Positions 1-7,853 of a stretch of 64,000 nucleotides of DNA are shown here, piece after piece; position 1 is the first letter of the stretch, and the number at the start of each line of letters is the position of its first letter. The DNA is from CAXQZM01 sp965229645 (lineage in GTDB: Bacteria > Pseudomonadota > Alphaproteobacteria > UBA7985). The position numbers were made by a program, and so were the translations under genes. The DNA lies in NCBI GenBank assembly GCA_965229645.1, contig OZ245893.1, positions 2,976,001 to 3,040,000 on the forward strand, written 5' to 3'. The notes below the pieces were generated by a model that saw nothing but the letters and a program-made list of their open reading frames with translations, was not told the origin of the DNA and searched no databases.

Positions 1-50
1 AGGCGGCATGGCGCGGGCTATAGAGCAAACTTTGGATCATGTTGAGGCAT

Positions 51-827
51 CTATCCACGCGCCAGATCTTCGGGGCGCTGAATCCCCTGGTCCTCGACGG
101 GGTGTCCCAGAACCGTCAAGCGCTGCGTCAGTGTGGTCATAGCGGCCTCGACGCTGGCCAGATCGTGGCTGCGCACGACGATTGAGGTGCCGTGGGCGCC
201 CAGGCGGAAGTAGGGGTAGGACCCGATGGTGAGCCCCGCCTGCGCGCCTTCAACCTCGGCCATCACATCGGCGATCAGGCTCTCGCCGACCGGCGTTACC
301 AGTGTTCCCGACACCACGGGGGTGCCGCCAGGCAAAAACGGCAAGGCGCTTTCAACCTGGGCCGCAAAAATTTTGGGCACGCCTGCGAGTGTCAGAACAT
401 TTTCGATCCAAAACCCTGGGGCTTTGGAGACGGGGTTTTCGATCAACCGCGCGCCGACGGGGATGCGCGCCATTTTGAGGCGCGCGGGGCTGAGGTCCGC
501 CGCCCCATAGTGGGCCAGCAACAGGGCGCGCGCCGCAGGGTTTTCTTGCAAGGGGACGTGGAAGGCCTTGGCAAGGGCGGCGGCGGTAATATCGTCGTGG
601 GTCGGGCCGATACCGCCCGAGGTGACCACGAAACTGGAGGCGGTTCTTAGGTCCCGAACGGCGTCGATGATCGCTGCCTCCTGGTCGGGCACAACGCGGG
701 CCTCCCGCACCTCAAGGCCTTGCGGGGCAAGTTTTTGCGCCAAAACTTGCAAGTTCCCTTCGCGCGTGCGCCCCGACAGCACTTCGTTGCCGATGGCGAC
801 AAACGCAACGGTTGGAGTCTTTGCCAC
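51..827 (-). CDS. MoaB/CinA-N-type molybdopterin-binding domain protein
   Basis: 258-aa protein of the MoCF-binding (MoaB/MogA/CinA N-terminal) fold. The opening AFVAIGNEVLSGRTREGN and the central SGGIGPTHDDIT motif are the hallmark pterin-binding loops. It has no C-terminal amidohydrolase domain, so it is the short CinA-like form. The start is GTG at 827, nine bases after the tupA stop, so it is probably co-transcribed with the tungstate transporter. The location suggests a cofactor-related role. In this family the exact reaction (pterin adenylylation or nucleotide pyrophosphatase) cannot be told from sequence. Confidence 0.85.
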   Translation of the reverse strand: MAKTPTVAFVAIGNEVLSGRTREGNLQVLAQKLAPQGLEVREARVVPDQEAAIIDAVRDLRTASSFVVTSGGIGPTHDDITAAALAKAFHVPLQENPAARALLLAHYGAADLSPARLKMARIPVGARLIENPVSKAPGFWIENVLTLAGVPKIFAAQVESALPFLPGGTPVVSGTLVTPVGESLIADVMAEVEGAQAGLTIGSYPYFRLGAHGTSIVVRSHDLASVEAAMTTLTQRLTVLGHPVEDQGIQRPEDLARG

Positions 828-836
828 GTTTCGTCC

Positions 837-1655
837 CTAGGGCGCCCGATGCGGCTGGAAGGCCTGGACACCGTCAAGGGTATAGGCGCCGATGGCGGCT
901 TGACCCTCGGGGCCTGCCAGCCAGGTGCCAAAGTCTTGCGCGAGTTCGGTTTGAACGCCAGGGACGCGCGCCGCATCCAGGGCCAAATAGCCGTAGGGAT
1001 TGACCAGGTTCGGGCCGTTGTACCAGATATGGAGCTGGTCGCGGTCGCCGTGCCGCGCCCAGGTGGCGCTATCGACCAAGGTGGCAGCCCGATTGGCGTT
1101 GGCGGAGATCAGGGTTTGGCCCATGCCCGTTCCCGTTTGGCTATACCAATCACCAAAGGTGTCGGGGTCGTAGCCATGGGCGGCCCACATGGCGAGCTCG
1201 GCGGCATGGGTGCCGCTCGCGTCCCCGCGCGACAAAAACAGGCCGCGACGCCCGCTGGCCATGACTCGCAACAGGTTCCGCAAGCCCGTGTAGGGTCGGT
1301 CCTGCGTCGATCCGACGATCAGGAACCGATTGCTCATAATGGGAAGGCGCTCCACGGCCAGGCCTTCGGCGACCAAAGCGGTCTCTTCGCGTTCGTTGTG
1401 GACCAGCAGGGCATCGACCTGGCCCGCGCGGCCGTCGCGAATCACGGCACCCGTGCCCTTGGCCATGACCAGCACCTGCACGCCCGTCTCGGCCTCGTAG
1501 ATCGACAAAAGATGGTCCAGCAAACCCGAGTCTTGGGTCGAGGTGGTCGACCCGAGCCGCAACACGGGCGGGGCGTCCGCGGGCAGGGGCCGCAACAACC
1601 AGGCCATGAGGCTGGCGACCAGAACCGCGCTAAACAAGGTCAGGCGAAGCAGCAC
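837..1655 (-). CDS. tupA: Tungstate ABC transporter substrate-binding protein
   Basis: 272-aa periplasmic oxyanion-binding protein. An N-terminal hydrophobic segment (LTLFSAVLVASLMAWLL) acts as signal or anchor, and the mature start carries LRLGSTTSTQDSGLLDHLL. The TTSTQDSGL motif is characteristic of TupA/WtpA-like tungstate binders rather than of ModA. Later family motifs are SRGDASGTHAAE and TLVDSATW. The GTG start overlaps the tupC stop by one base (TAGTG), consistent with translational coupling. Role: captures tungstate in the periplasm for TupBC. Molybdate binding cannot be excluded without an assay. Confidence 0.9.
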   Translation of the reverse strand: MLLRLTLFSAVLVASLMAWLLRPLPADAPPVLRLGSTTSTQDSGLLDHLLSIYEAETGVQVLVMAKGTGAVIRDGRAGQVDALLVHNEREETALVAEGLAVERLPIMSNRFLIVGSTQDRPYTGLRNLLRVMASGRRGLFLSRGDASGTHAAELAMWAAHGYDPDTFGDWYSQTGTGMGQTLISANANRAATLVDSATWARHGDRDQLHIWYNGPNLVNPYGYLALDAARVPGVQTELAQDFGTWLAGPEGQAAIGAYTLDGVQAFQPHRAP

Positions 1656-2374
1656 TAACTTACGTTTCCAACGGCGAATCCCGAGGCGTAGAGAAAGGCG
1701 CCCGCTTTGGGATTGCCTGGATTGGTGAAGAAGTTCTCGGTCTGGCCATGGAACACGGACTTGCCATGGTCGAGCATGAGGACATTGTCGGCGATCCGGC
1801 CCACCTGACCCAAGGAATGGGAGACAAGGATGACCTTGGTCCCCTGGTCTTTGACAAAGCGAATCACCTCTTCGAGCGCCAGGGCGGCTTCGGGGTCCAA
1901 ACTTGCCGTTGGCTCGTCGAGCAGCAATACCCCTGGTTCAATGGCGAGGGCCCGGGCCATGGCCAGCTGCGCGCGCTGCCCTGGGGACAAGCTGGGCGCT
2001 AGGTCGGTGGCAACATGGTCGAGCTTCAGCCATTCCAGAGCTTCTTCGGCGCGGGTTCGGGCGGCGCGGCGCGACCAACCTTGTGCCCGCAAAGCAAAGA
2101 CGAGGTTTTCGCGTGCGCTGCGGCGCAGGAATTCGGGGTGCTGGCGCATCAGCGCGCGGCGGTCCTCCTCCAGCTCGGGTGCCCAACGCAGTTTTCCAGA
2201 GGCGACGGGGATCAGGCCGTGCAGGGTCTTAAGCAGCAAGGACTTGCCCGCGCCATTGGCACCGACCAGCGCGGTGATGCCGTGGCCCGAAAGCGTGTGG
2301 GTAAGGCCGTGCAGGCGGGTTTGCCCGCCGAGTTCGACGCGCAAATTTGAGAACTGCACGCTCGCCGATCTCAT
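1655..2374 (-). CDS. tupC: Tungstate ABC transporter ATP-binding protein
   Basis: 239-aa ABC ATPase. Visible motifs are Walker A (GANGAGKS), a degenerate signature (SLSPGQRAQLAMARAL) and Walker B (GVLLLDEPTASLDPEA), followed by the H-loop VSHSLGQ. The frame stays open upstream, but the real start is the ATG at 2374: it overlaps the permease stop in an ATGA junction and the protein then begins with a normal beta strand. It energises TupB. Gene order tupB-tupC-tupA is compact, with overlaps only. Confidence 0.9.
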   Translation of the reverse strand: MRSASVQFSNLRVELGGQTRLHGLTHTLSGHGITALVGANGAGKSLLLKTLHGLIPVASGKLRWAPELEEDRRALMRQHPEFLRRSARENLVFALRAQGWSRRAARTRAEEALEWLKLDHVATDLAPSLSPGQRAQLAMARALAIEPGVLLLDEPTASLDPEAALALEEVIRFVKDQGTKVILVSHSLGQVGRIADNVLMLDHGKSVFHGQTENFFTNPGNPKAGAFLYASGFAVGNVS

Positions 2375-3054
2375 CGGGTGTGCCGGCCTTGCAGGCCCCG
2401 AACGATCAGCGACAGGATCAGCGCCAGCCCGATCAGGATCAGGGCGAGCGCGACCGCGGGTTCGTAGGCGCCGTTGCGGGCGCGTTCGGCGATCAGGGTG
2501 GTCAGCACTTGCGTGCGGCCCTCGATATTGCCGCCGACGATCAGGACCGTGCCGACCTCCGCCACGCCGCGCGAGAACACCAGCACCGCCGTGGCGATCA
2601 AGGCGGGCCAGCAATCGCGCATGAGCGCGCCAAACACTTGGCCGCCCGAGGCGCCGAGGGAGGCCAGTTCTTCCCCAATCCCTTGATAACGTCCCCTGAG
2701 GACCGTTAGGGATAGGGTCGCCGCCAGCGGTGTCAGCAGCGTTGCTTGCGCCACCATCATGGGCACGATGGTCAGCGTGATCTGGCTGCCCTCAAACAGG
2801 GTACTCGAAAAAAACATCAGCGCCAGCAACCCAAAGACGACGGCGGGGATCGCGACAAAGGCGCTCAGGAGGGCGTCCAGAAACTTGGCCCAAGATCGGC
2901 GCGCACGCAGGAGGCCGCGCGCGAGGATCAGCCCGAGGTTCATCGCGATCAAGGTGGCGACGAAGGACACCAGTAAGGTGCGCCCAGTGACCGTCCAAAC
3001 CAGGGGGTCCGAAAAAATCGGCACGAAGTCGCTGATGGTGCTTAACCAGGACAT
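2371..3054 (-). CDS. tupB: Tungstate ABC transporter permease
   Basis: 227-aa BPD-type inner-membrane permease with about five to six hydrophobic segments. The cytoplasmic EAA-type loop is EELASLGASGGQVFGALM, the coupling helix that contacts TupC. It is the first gene of the tup operon; the divergent fdhD begins only about 25 bp away, so a shared promoter region between 3055 and 3078 is likely. A tungstate transporter beside fdhD hints that the host formate dehydrogenase may be tungsten-dependent (inference). Confidence 0.88.
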   Translation of the reverse strand: MSWLSTISDFVPIFSDPLVWTVTGRTLLVSFVATLIAMNLGLILARGLLRARRSWAKFLDALLSAFVAIPAVVFGLLALMFFSSTLFEGSQITLTIVPMMVAQATLLTPLAATLSLTVLRGRYQGIGEELASLGASGGQVFGALMRDCWPALIATAVLVFSRGVAEVGTVLIVGGNIEGRTQVLTTLIAERARNGAYEPAVALALILIGLALILSLIVRGLQGRHTR

Positions 3055-3078
3055 GGGCGCGCTCTATACGCCTTGCCT

Positions 3079-3945
3079 ATGCCCGCCCAAGCAAAAAACG
3101 CGCGCCCAGGGTATTTGGTGCCGCCATCCGATCCAGCGCGACTCATTAGCCACATGCGCGCGTGGGACGAGACGGGCCAGCCGGTCCCCACCGCCCTGAT
3201 TGCCGAGCGTCCCTTCTCCCTCTTCATCAACGCCCGCGAAGTTGTGACGCTCATGACGATTGGTGATCACTTGCGCTGGCTAGCCTTGGGCTGGGCCGTG
3301 GGGCAGGGGTTTTTCACCGCCCCTGCCGACATCGAGGCGGTGGAAGTGGACGACGACCTGGGCGTCATCGTGATCCGCACGCCGCTGGACCTGGATTTGG
3401 ACGCCAAGCTCAAGCGTCGAACGGTGACCAGCGGGTGCGCCCAGGGGACGGTGTTCGGATCCCTGATGGAGGGGCTGGAGGATAAGCGGCTGCCGCCAGG
3501 CGCGCGCCTCAAGCTGTCCGATTTGTATCTCTTGTTGAAGGCCATCACCCAAACCCCCTCGCTTTACTTGCAGGCGGGGGCCATTCACGGGTGCGTGCTG
3601 GCGGCGGGCGCGCAGCCGCTCCTCTACATGGAAGATGTGGGCCGCCACAATGCCGTCGATAAGATTCGCGGTTACGTTTGGGATCAGGGCCTGGAGACCG
3701 CCGACAAGGTGCTCTTTACCACGGGCCGGCTCACCTCGGAAATGGTGATCAAGACCGTGCAGATGAACGTCCCCATTTTGATCAGCCGTTCGGGCTTCAC
3801 CCGCTGGGGCGTCGATTTGGCGCGCGAGGTGGGTCTCACGCTGATCGGGCGTGCGCGCGGGCGGCGCTTCCTTCTGCTCGCGGGGCACGATCGACTGGTC
3901 TACGACATGGACCCCAAGGGGTTGACCTTTGACCCAGGGCGCTAA
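3079..3945 (+). CDS. fdhD: Formate dehydrogenase accessory sulfurtransferase FdhD
   Basis: 288-aa FdhD family protein, which passes sulfur from a cysteine desulfurase to the Mo/W-bis-MGD cofactor of formate dehydrogenase. Family blocks include ERPFSLFIN, TSGCAQGTVFG, the signature MEDVGRHNAVDKIRG and FTTGRLTSEMV. Only the first cysteine of the usual CxxC loop is present (C-A-Q-G). ATG 3079 is chosen over an in-frame TTG at 3073. The last codons (GACCCAGGGCGC plus stop) lie in a 17-bp sequence that is duplicated on the far side of repeat R1-A. Confidence 0.93.
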   Translation: MPAQAKNARPGYLVPPSDPARLISHMRAWDETGQPVPTALIAERPFSLFINAREVVTLMTIGDHLRWLALGWAVGQGFFTAPADIEAVEVDDDLGVIVIRTPLDLDLDAKLKRRTVTSGCAQGTVFGSLMEGLEDKRLPPGARLKLSDLYLLLKAITQTPSLYLQAGAIHGCVLAAGAQPLLYMEDVGRHNAVDKIRGYVWDQGLETADKVLFTTGRLTSEMVIKTVQMNVPILISRSGFTRWGVDLAREVGLTLIGRARGRRFLLLAGHDRLVYDMDPKGLTFDPGR

Positions 3946-4225
3946 TACCAGCGGCGGTTGAAAATGACTCTAAATGATCGCTGGTATAAGGGCCGCGACT
4001 GCGGCCCCCGCAGCGGGCTCCAAGCCCAGAGGGCGCAGGGAACGCCCGCGCTCCAAACACGCGGCCCCGAGAATAGCGGACACGCGCCTCGGGGTAAAGC
4101 GAAGGTCCCGTCCTGCGGTCGGGCTGAGCGAGCCGAGCGAGCGAGTAGAGACCGCTACCCAAAAAAGCCGAAACGCGAAGCGTTTCTGCCGTGAGACACA
4201 AAACGGACAAAAAAGTGTCAACTTT
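3945..4225 (+). repeat. R1 repeat, copy A (non-coding, with flanking duplication)
   Basis: About 281 bp immediately after the fdhD stop. It starts with a hairpin (ATACCAGCG...CGCTGGTAT), then a GC palindrome (GGGCCGCGACTGCGGCCC), a segment GAAACGCGAAGCGTTTC, and an end hairpin of A and T runs around GTGTCAAC. The same modules recur at 7166, 31681 and 35408. A 17-bp sequence, TTTGACCCAGGGCGCTA, is found at both 3928-3944 and 4226-4242, which looks like a target duplication made when the element inserted. No protein of its own is convincing. Confidence 0.8.
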
Positions 4226-4243
4226 TTTGACCCAGGGCGCTAG

Positions 4244-4394
4244 GCGGCAAGGTTTGACTCGTCGAGCGGTTGATGGACGCGGAAAATACTGAATTGGAAA
4301 TTCAGTATTTATGAAGGACGAGCGATCAAGCAGAAGCGCAGCCTGCGTGGCGCTTGAACGCAACAAAAGGGTCGTTGCAAACGACCCTTGGTAC
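4244..4394 (+). repeat. R2 repeat, copy 1 (two hairpins, small ORF)
   Basis: About 150 bp, strongly similar to 61749-61893. Both copies contain a long perfect stem (AAATACTGAATT / AATTCAGTATTT), then an ATG-initiated frame beginning MKD...SAACV.LER.K.VV, and a second stem GGGTCGTT / AACGACCC. In the other copy the loop bases differ but the second stem is preserved, which favours a structured RNA or mobile palindromic unit. Here the frame runs straight into mobA. Confidence 0.75.
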
Positions 4395-5000
4395 AAGACT
4401 CTCGGCCTCATCTTGGCGGGGGGGCAGGCGCGGCGGTTCGGCGCGGACAAGCGCTTGGCTGCGCTCGGCGGTCGGCCCCTCATGGCTCACGCAATTGTCC
4501 GGCTCGAGGGTCAGGTCGACCGCCTGCTGATTTCCGCCAATTCCCCTGCGCCAGGCTTTGAGGCCTGGGGGTACCTCACCGACGGCGCGCAGGATCAGGG
4601 CCCCTTATTGGGGATCGCCGCTGGGCTCGACCATGGGGCGGCGCAGGGGTTTGACTGGTTGGTAACCGCGCCGGCGGATAGCCCCTTTGCGCCCCAGGAT
4701 TTGGTCACCCGCCTCACCGATGCGCGGCGGCCTTGTCCAGTCCGGTTTGCGGCGAGCCAGGATCAGCGTCACCCGATCTTTGGGGCTTGGGCTTGCACCC
4801 TAGCGCCCGCCCTCAAGGGGCTGATCGCCGACGGGGAGCGAAAGATCGACCGCGCGGCAGAGCGCCTCGGCGGCTACGATTTGGTGGACTGGAGCCATGA
4901 CGAGGGGGACCCATTTTTCAACGTCAACCGCCCCGAAGATTTACCGCGTGCGGCGCAGATTTATGCGCAGATAGAGCTTGCGAGCAAGCGGTCGAGCTGA
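4311..5000 (+). CDS. mobA: Molybdenum cofactor guanylyltransferase MobA
   Basis: 229-aa frame; the MobA domain starts at about residue 31 with LGLILAGGQARRFGADKRLAAL, the GTP-binding signature (LAGG...R.G.DK). Later motifs are VTAPADSPF (metal-binding Asp) and FFNVNRPEDL near the end. It converts Mo/W-molybdopterin to the guanine dinucleotide form needed by formate dehydrogenase-type enzymes. The usual Met just before the LAGG strand is missing. The only good in-frame ATG (4311) lies inside repeat R2, so the first 29 or so residues are repeat-derived. Convergent overlap of 40 bp with the next gene. Confidence 0.9.
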   Translation: MKDERSSRSAACVALERNKRVVANDPWYKTLGLILAGGQARRFGADKRLAALGGRPLMAHAIVRLEGQVDRLLISANSPAPGFEAWGYLTDGAQDQGPLLGIAAGLDHGAAQGFDWLVTAPADSPFAPQDLVTRLTDARRPCPVRFAASQDQRHPIFGAWACTLAPALKGLIADGERKIDRAAERLGGYDLVDWSHDEGDPFFNVNRPEDLPRAAQIYAQIELASKRSS

Positions 5001-5674
5001 CCTTCGATCCAGGCATGGACGGGCCGCTGATGCGCCTCGTAACCTGCAAGGTGCGTGCCGCGTGGTTGCGCGCCTGGGGCCACATCGGCGTCGGCGGCGG
5101 CGCGGCCCGCCCAATTGGCGATCATCCAGTCGGTAATTTCGGGGTGGAACTGCACGGCCAAGACGCGCGGTCCAAGGCTGAAGGCCTGCGTGGGAAACAA
5201 GTCGCCAGTGGCGAGCAAGCGCGCGCCATCGGGCAAATCGAAGCCATCGCGGTGCCAGTGATAGACGTGCTGGCACGCGGAGAGGCCCAGGGCCTGGCCC
5301 GCGGGCGTGGCGCGAATGGCATAGTACCCGACTTCGCGCGCGCCCTCGCGGTGGCGCCAGACGGCGGCACCCAAGGCCCTGGCCAGGATCTGCGCGCCCA
5401 GGCAGAGGCCCAAATAGGTGCCGCCCGCCTCAACGTAGCTCCGGACCCAGGCGATTTCGTCCCACAAAAAGGCTTCCGCGGGCTGAATGTCGGACAGCAG
5501 TTGCGCGCCGCCGTAGACGACGACGAGATCGTAGGTCTTGGGGTCGGGGGCGGGCAGGCGGTGGCCCATGGGCAGGCAGCGCCAATCGCGGGCGACCTGC
5601 CTGCGCCCCAGGGCCTGACTGACATAGTCGCAAGGGGGATTGGGGCCGTGGGTGATCAGCAGGGCGCGTTTCAT
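4961..5674 (-). CDS. Class I glutamine amidotransferase
   Basis: 237-aa GMP-synthase-type glutaminase domain. The nucleophile elbow is GLCLGAQILA and the His/Glu pair lies in VQFHPEIT. There is no synthetase domain, as in free-standing GuaA-like amidotransferases of uncertain acceptor. The ATG at 5674 overlaps the stop of the upstream ferredoxin-like gene (ATGA), so the two are translated together; an upstream open frame is a shadow. Substrate unknown. Confidence 0.85.
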   Translation of the reverse strand: MKRALLITHGPNPPCDYVSQALGRRQVARDWRCLPMGHRLPAPDPKTYDLVVVYGGAQLLSDIQPAEAFLWDEIAWVRSYVEAGGTYLGLCLGAQILARALGAAVWRHREGAREVGYYAIRATPAGQALGLSACQHVYHWHRDGFDLPDGARLLATGDLFPTQAFSLGPRVLAVQFHPEITDWMIANWAGRAAADADVAPGAQPRGTHLAGYEAHQRPVHAWIEGQLDRLLASSICA

Positions 5675-6342
5675 AGCCCACGGTCTTGCATGGCGCGGGT
5701 GAAGGCGTCCATGTGAAAGTGTGCATGGCTGGCCTCGTAGGCCTGGGCGCTGCCGCGCGTGCAGGCCTTGCGCGCGAGGCACCCCGACCAGCAAGCACGG
5801 GTGCGATCTTCCAGCAAGTAGCGCGCGCAAGCCTGGGCCTTGTACCCCGTTTCGTCAAAGGCGTGGACGGGGCAGGCGTCGAAGCAGGCGGCAAAATCGG
5901 CGGGCGCAGGCGCGGCTTGCGGCGCGCTGGCGGGCAGCGGTTCGTCCGACAGCAGCAGCCCGCGGATGGCGACCCAAAGGCCAAATTCACTGTGGGCCAG
6001 CATCCCCAAGGGGCTGGGGTGCAAGGCGCCGCCGCGCGCAAGGGCGTGGAGCGGAGGGAAGGGCGGGCCTTCGCTGGGGGAGACGAAGGTCATGTTCGGC
6101 GCTGCGGCCTGGATCACCCGCGCCGACCAACGGTCAAGGGGATGCGGCGCGCCGTCCTGGGCTTCGTCGCTGGCCCGAAAAAAGGGCCAACAGTCGCTGC
6201 CCCTGTGGCCGATCAGCAACAGGGATTGGACGCGGCGGTCGCTGGGCCAGGTCGGGGTCGGTCCACCGCAATGCAAGATGCGCAAGCCACTTGTCCCTAG
6301 GCGCACCGCAAGATCGTCAATGCGTTCTTGATTTTGGGTCAT
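5671..6342 (-). CDS. Ferredoxin-like iron-sulfur protein
   Basis: 223-aa soluble protein. The N-terminal two-thirds (LRILHCGGPTPTWPS, LLIGHRGSDCWPFF) is of a kind often annotated as ferredoxin in alphaproteobacteria. The C-terminal part holds a cysteine cluster (CFDACPVHAF...ACARYL...CWSGCLARKAC) resembling a 4Fe-4S binding region of the QueG-like type. It is the first gene of a two-gene minus-strand unit with the amidotransferase. Cluster type and electron partner are not deducible; fpr lies divergently 22 bp away. Confidence 0.65.
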   Translation of the reverse strand: MTQNQERIDDLAVRLGTSGLRILHCGGPTPTWPSDRRVQSLLLIGHRGSDCWPFFRASDEAQDGAPHPLDRWSARVIQAAAPNMTFVSPSEGPPFPPLHALARGGALHPSPLGMLAHSEFGLWVAIRGLLLSDEPLPASAPQAAPAPADFAACFDACPVHAFDETGYKAQACARYLLEDRTRACWSGCLARKACTRGSAQAYEASHAHFHMDAFTRAMQDRGL

Positions 6343-6364
6343 GGGGTGGTGTTCTTAGGGATTT

Positions 6365-7135
6365 ATGCCCGCCGCGCAAACCGTCACTTTCGTCAAACAC
6401 TGGACCGACCGCCTGTTTTCGTTTCGGATCACCCGGCCGCCGTCATTGCGGTTTCGCGCGGGCGAATTCGTCATGATCGGACTACCAGACGCTCAAACGA
6501 AAAGACCGCTGATGCGCGCCTATTCCATCGCCTCGCCGCCCTGGGATGATGAATTGGAGTTCTATTCCATCAAGGTTCCCGACGGGCCGCTGACCGCGCG
6601 CTTGCAACATATGGCGGTGGGGGACCCGATCCTCCTGAGCGCCAAGCCTGTCGGCACCCTGGTCCACGATGCCTTGATTCCAGGGGAACGGCTTTGGCTC
6701 TTTGGCACGGGGACGGGCTTTGCCCCCTGGGCCTCGCTCTTGCGCGATCCCGAAACCTACGAGTCCTATGGACATGTCGTTGTTACGCACACATGCCGCG
6801 CGCGCGCGGAGCTTGCTTACAGTCAGGCTTTGGTGGCAAGTCTGCGTGAAGATCCGCTGGTGGGGGCGCTGGCGGGGCCAAAACTGACCTACGTTGCGAC
6901 CACGACGCGCGAGCCGAGCGCCCGCATGGGGCGCATTACCGACAAGCTGCGCGACGGCAGTTTGTGCGCCGAATTGGGCCTAGCGGGGCTGGACCCTGCG
7001 CGTGACCGGGCTATGGTCTGTGGGTCCATGGGTCTGAACACGAGTATGAAAGCAATTTTAGAATCCGCAGGGCTGCGCGAGGGGGCCAATTCGGCGCCTG
7101 CGGAGTACGTGGTCGAACGGGCCTTTGTAGGATGA
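6365..7135 (+). CDS. fpr: Ferredoxin/flavodoxin-NADP+ reductase
   Basis: 256-aa FNR of the bacterial Fpr subclass. The FAD-binding motif is RAYSIASPPWDDELEFYSIKV and the NADP-binding motif is LFGTGTGFAPWAS. VCGSMGLNTSMK is the second nucleotide motif, and the C-terminus YVVERAFVG is typical of Fpr. It moves electrons between NADPH and ferredoxin/flavodoxin. Start ATG 6365. A hairpin terminator follows directly. Confidence 0.93.
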   Translation: MPAAQTVTFVKHWTDRLFSFRITRPPSLRFRAGEFVMIGLPDAQTKRPLMRAYSIASPPWDDELEFYSIKVPDGPLTARLQHMAVGDPILLSAKPVGTLVHDALIPGERLWLFGTGTGFAPWASLLRDPETYESYGHVVVTHTCRARAELAYSQALVASLREDPLVGALAGPKLTYVATTTREPSARMGRITDKLRDGSLCAELGLAGLDPARDRAMVCGSMGLNTSMKAILESAGLREGANSAPAEYVVERAFVG

Positions 7136-7141
7136 AAAATC

Positions 7142-7172
7142 GGGCCCTAAAAATTAACATTTTCAGGGCCGT
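7142..7172 (+). terminator. Hairpin terminator after fpr
   Basis: GGCCCTAAAAAT / ATTTTCAGGGCC stem with a short loop starts seven bases after the fpr stop and is followed by GTTTTGTG. It abuts repeat R1-B, whose first bases may form part of the stem. Confidence 0.5.
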
Positions 7173-7287
7173 TTTGTGTCTCACGGCAGAAACGCTTCGC
7201 GTTTCGCCTCCCCTTCGCTTGCACCCCGAGGCGCTTTCGCGCTGTTCTCGGGGCCGCTACGGGGGCCGCAGTCGCGGCCCTTATAGC
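7166..7287 (-). repeat. R1 repeat, copy B (inverted, shortened)
   Basis: Reverse-orientation copy of the R1 family. It contains GTTTTGTGTCTCACGGCAG, the GCTTCGCGTTTCGC block, CCCCGAGGCGCTTTC and the terminal GC palindrome ending CGCGGCCCTTATA. It lacks the TACCAGCG hairpin module seen in copies A, C and D. It fills the space between fpr and the isochorismatase gene. Confidence 0.75.
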
Positions 7288-7310
7288 GTCAGACTTAAGG
7301 TTCATTCGGC

Positions 7311-7853
7311 ATGACAGCCCGCGTCCTACTACTCATCGACTGGCAAGTCGGTTTTGATGACCCCGCTTGGGGTCCGCGCAACAATCCCAACGCCGAGGCG
7401 GTCGCCGCCCGCCTGATCGCCGCGTGTCGCACGGCGGGCGTGCCCGTTTGGCATGTCCATCATCACAGTTTGCAAGCGAGCAGCCCCTTGGCCGCCGACG
7501 GCCCTGGCACGGCCCCGCAGGCCTTTGCGCGGCCGCTGCCAGGGGAGCCTTGTTACACGAAATCGGTCAATTCGGCCTTTATCGGCACGTCCCTTAAGGC
7601 CGACCTCCAGGCTGCTGGGATCGACCAGTTGCTGATCTCGGGCGTCACGACCGACCATTGCGTCAGCACCTCGACTCGCATGGCGGGAAATTTTGGCTTC
7701 GACGTGCATTTGGTCGCCGATGCTTGCTACTGCCACGACCGCCGCACGCCCCAGGGCCAGGTGATCGCCGCGGCGCAGGTGCATGCGGCGCATCTGGCCT
7801 CGCTCCACCAGGAATTCGCTACGGTCCAGAGCTTTGCCGAGGTACAGCTTTAG
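7311..7853 (+). CDS. Isochorismatase-family cysteine hydrolase
   Basis: 180-aa compact hydrolase. The catalytic Asp is in VLLLIDWQVGFDD, the Lys in CYTKSVNSAF and the nucleophilic Cys in SGVTTDHCVSTS, the full triad of the family (nicotinamidase/isochorismatase-like). Substrate is not indicated; members include amidases and hydrolases of N-carbamoyl compounds. The stop TAG shares its G with the GTG start of the EamA transporter, suggesting coupled expression. Confidence 0.87.
   Translation: MTARVLLLIDWQVGFDDPAWGPRNNPNAEAVAARLIAACRTAGVPVWHVHHHSLQASSPLAADGPGTAPQAFARPLPGEPCYTKSVNSAFIGTSLKADLQAAGIDQLLISGVTTDHCVSTSTRMAGNFGFDVHLVADACYCHDRRTPQGQVIAAAQVHAAHLASLHQEFATVQSFAEVQL

Noticed and set aside
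3836..4483. 215-codon minus-strand frame through R1-A and R2
   Set aside because: It crosses two non-coding repeats and the start of mobA. Related peptides (LCLTAETLRVS) appear at every R1 copy only because the repeat DNA is shared.
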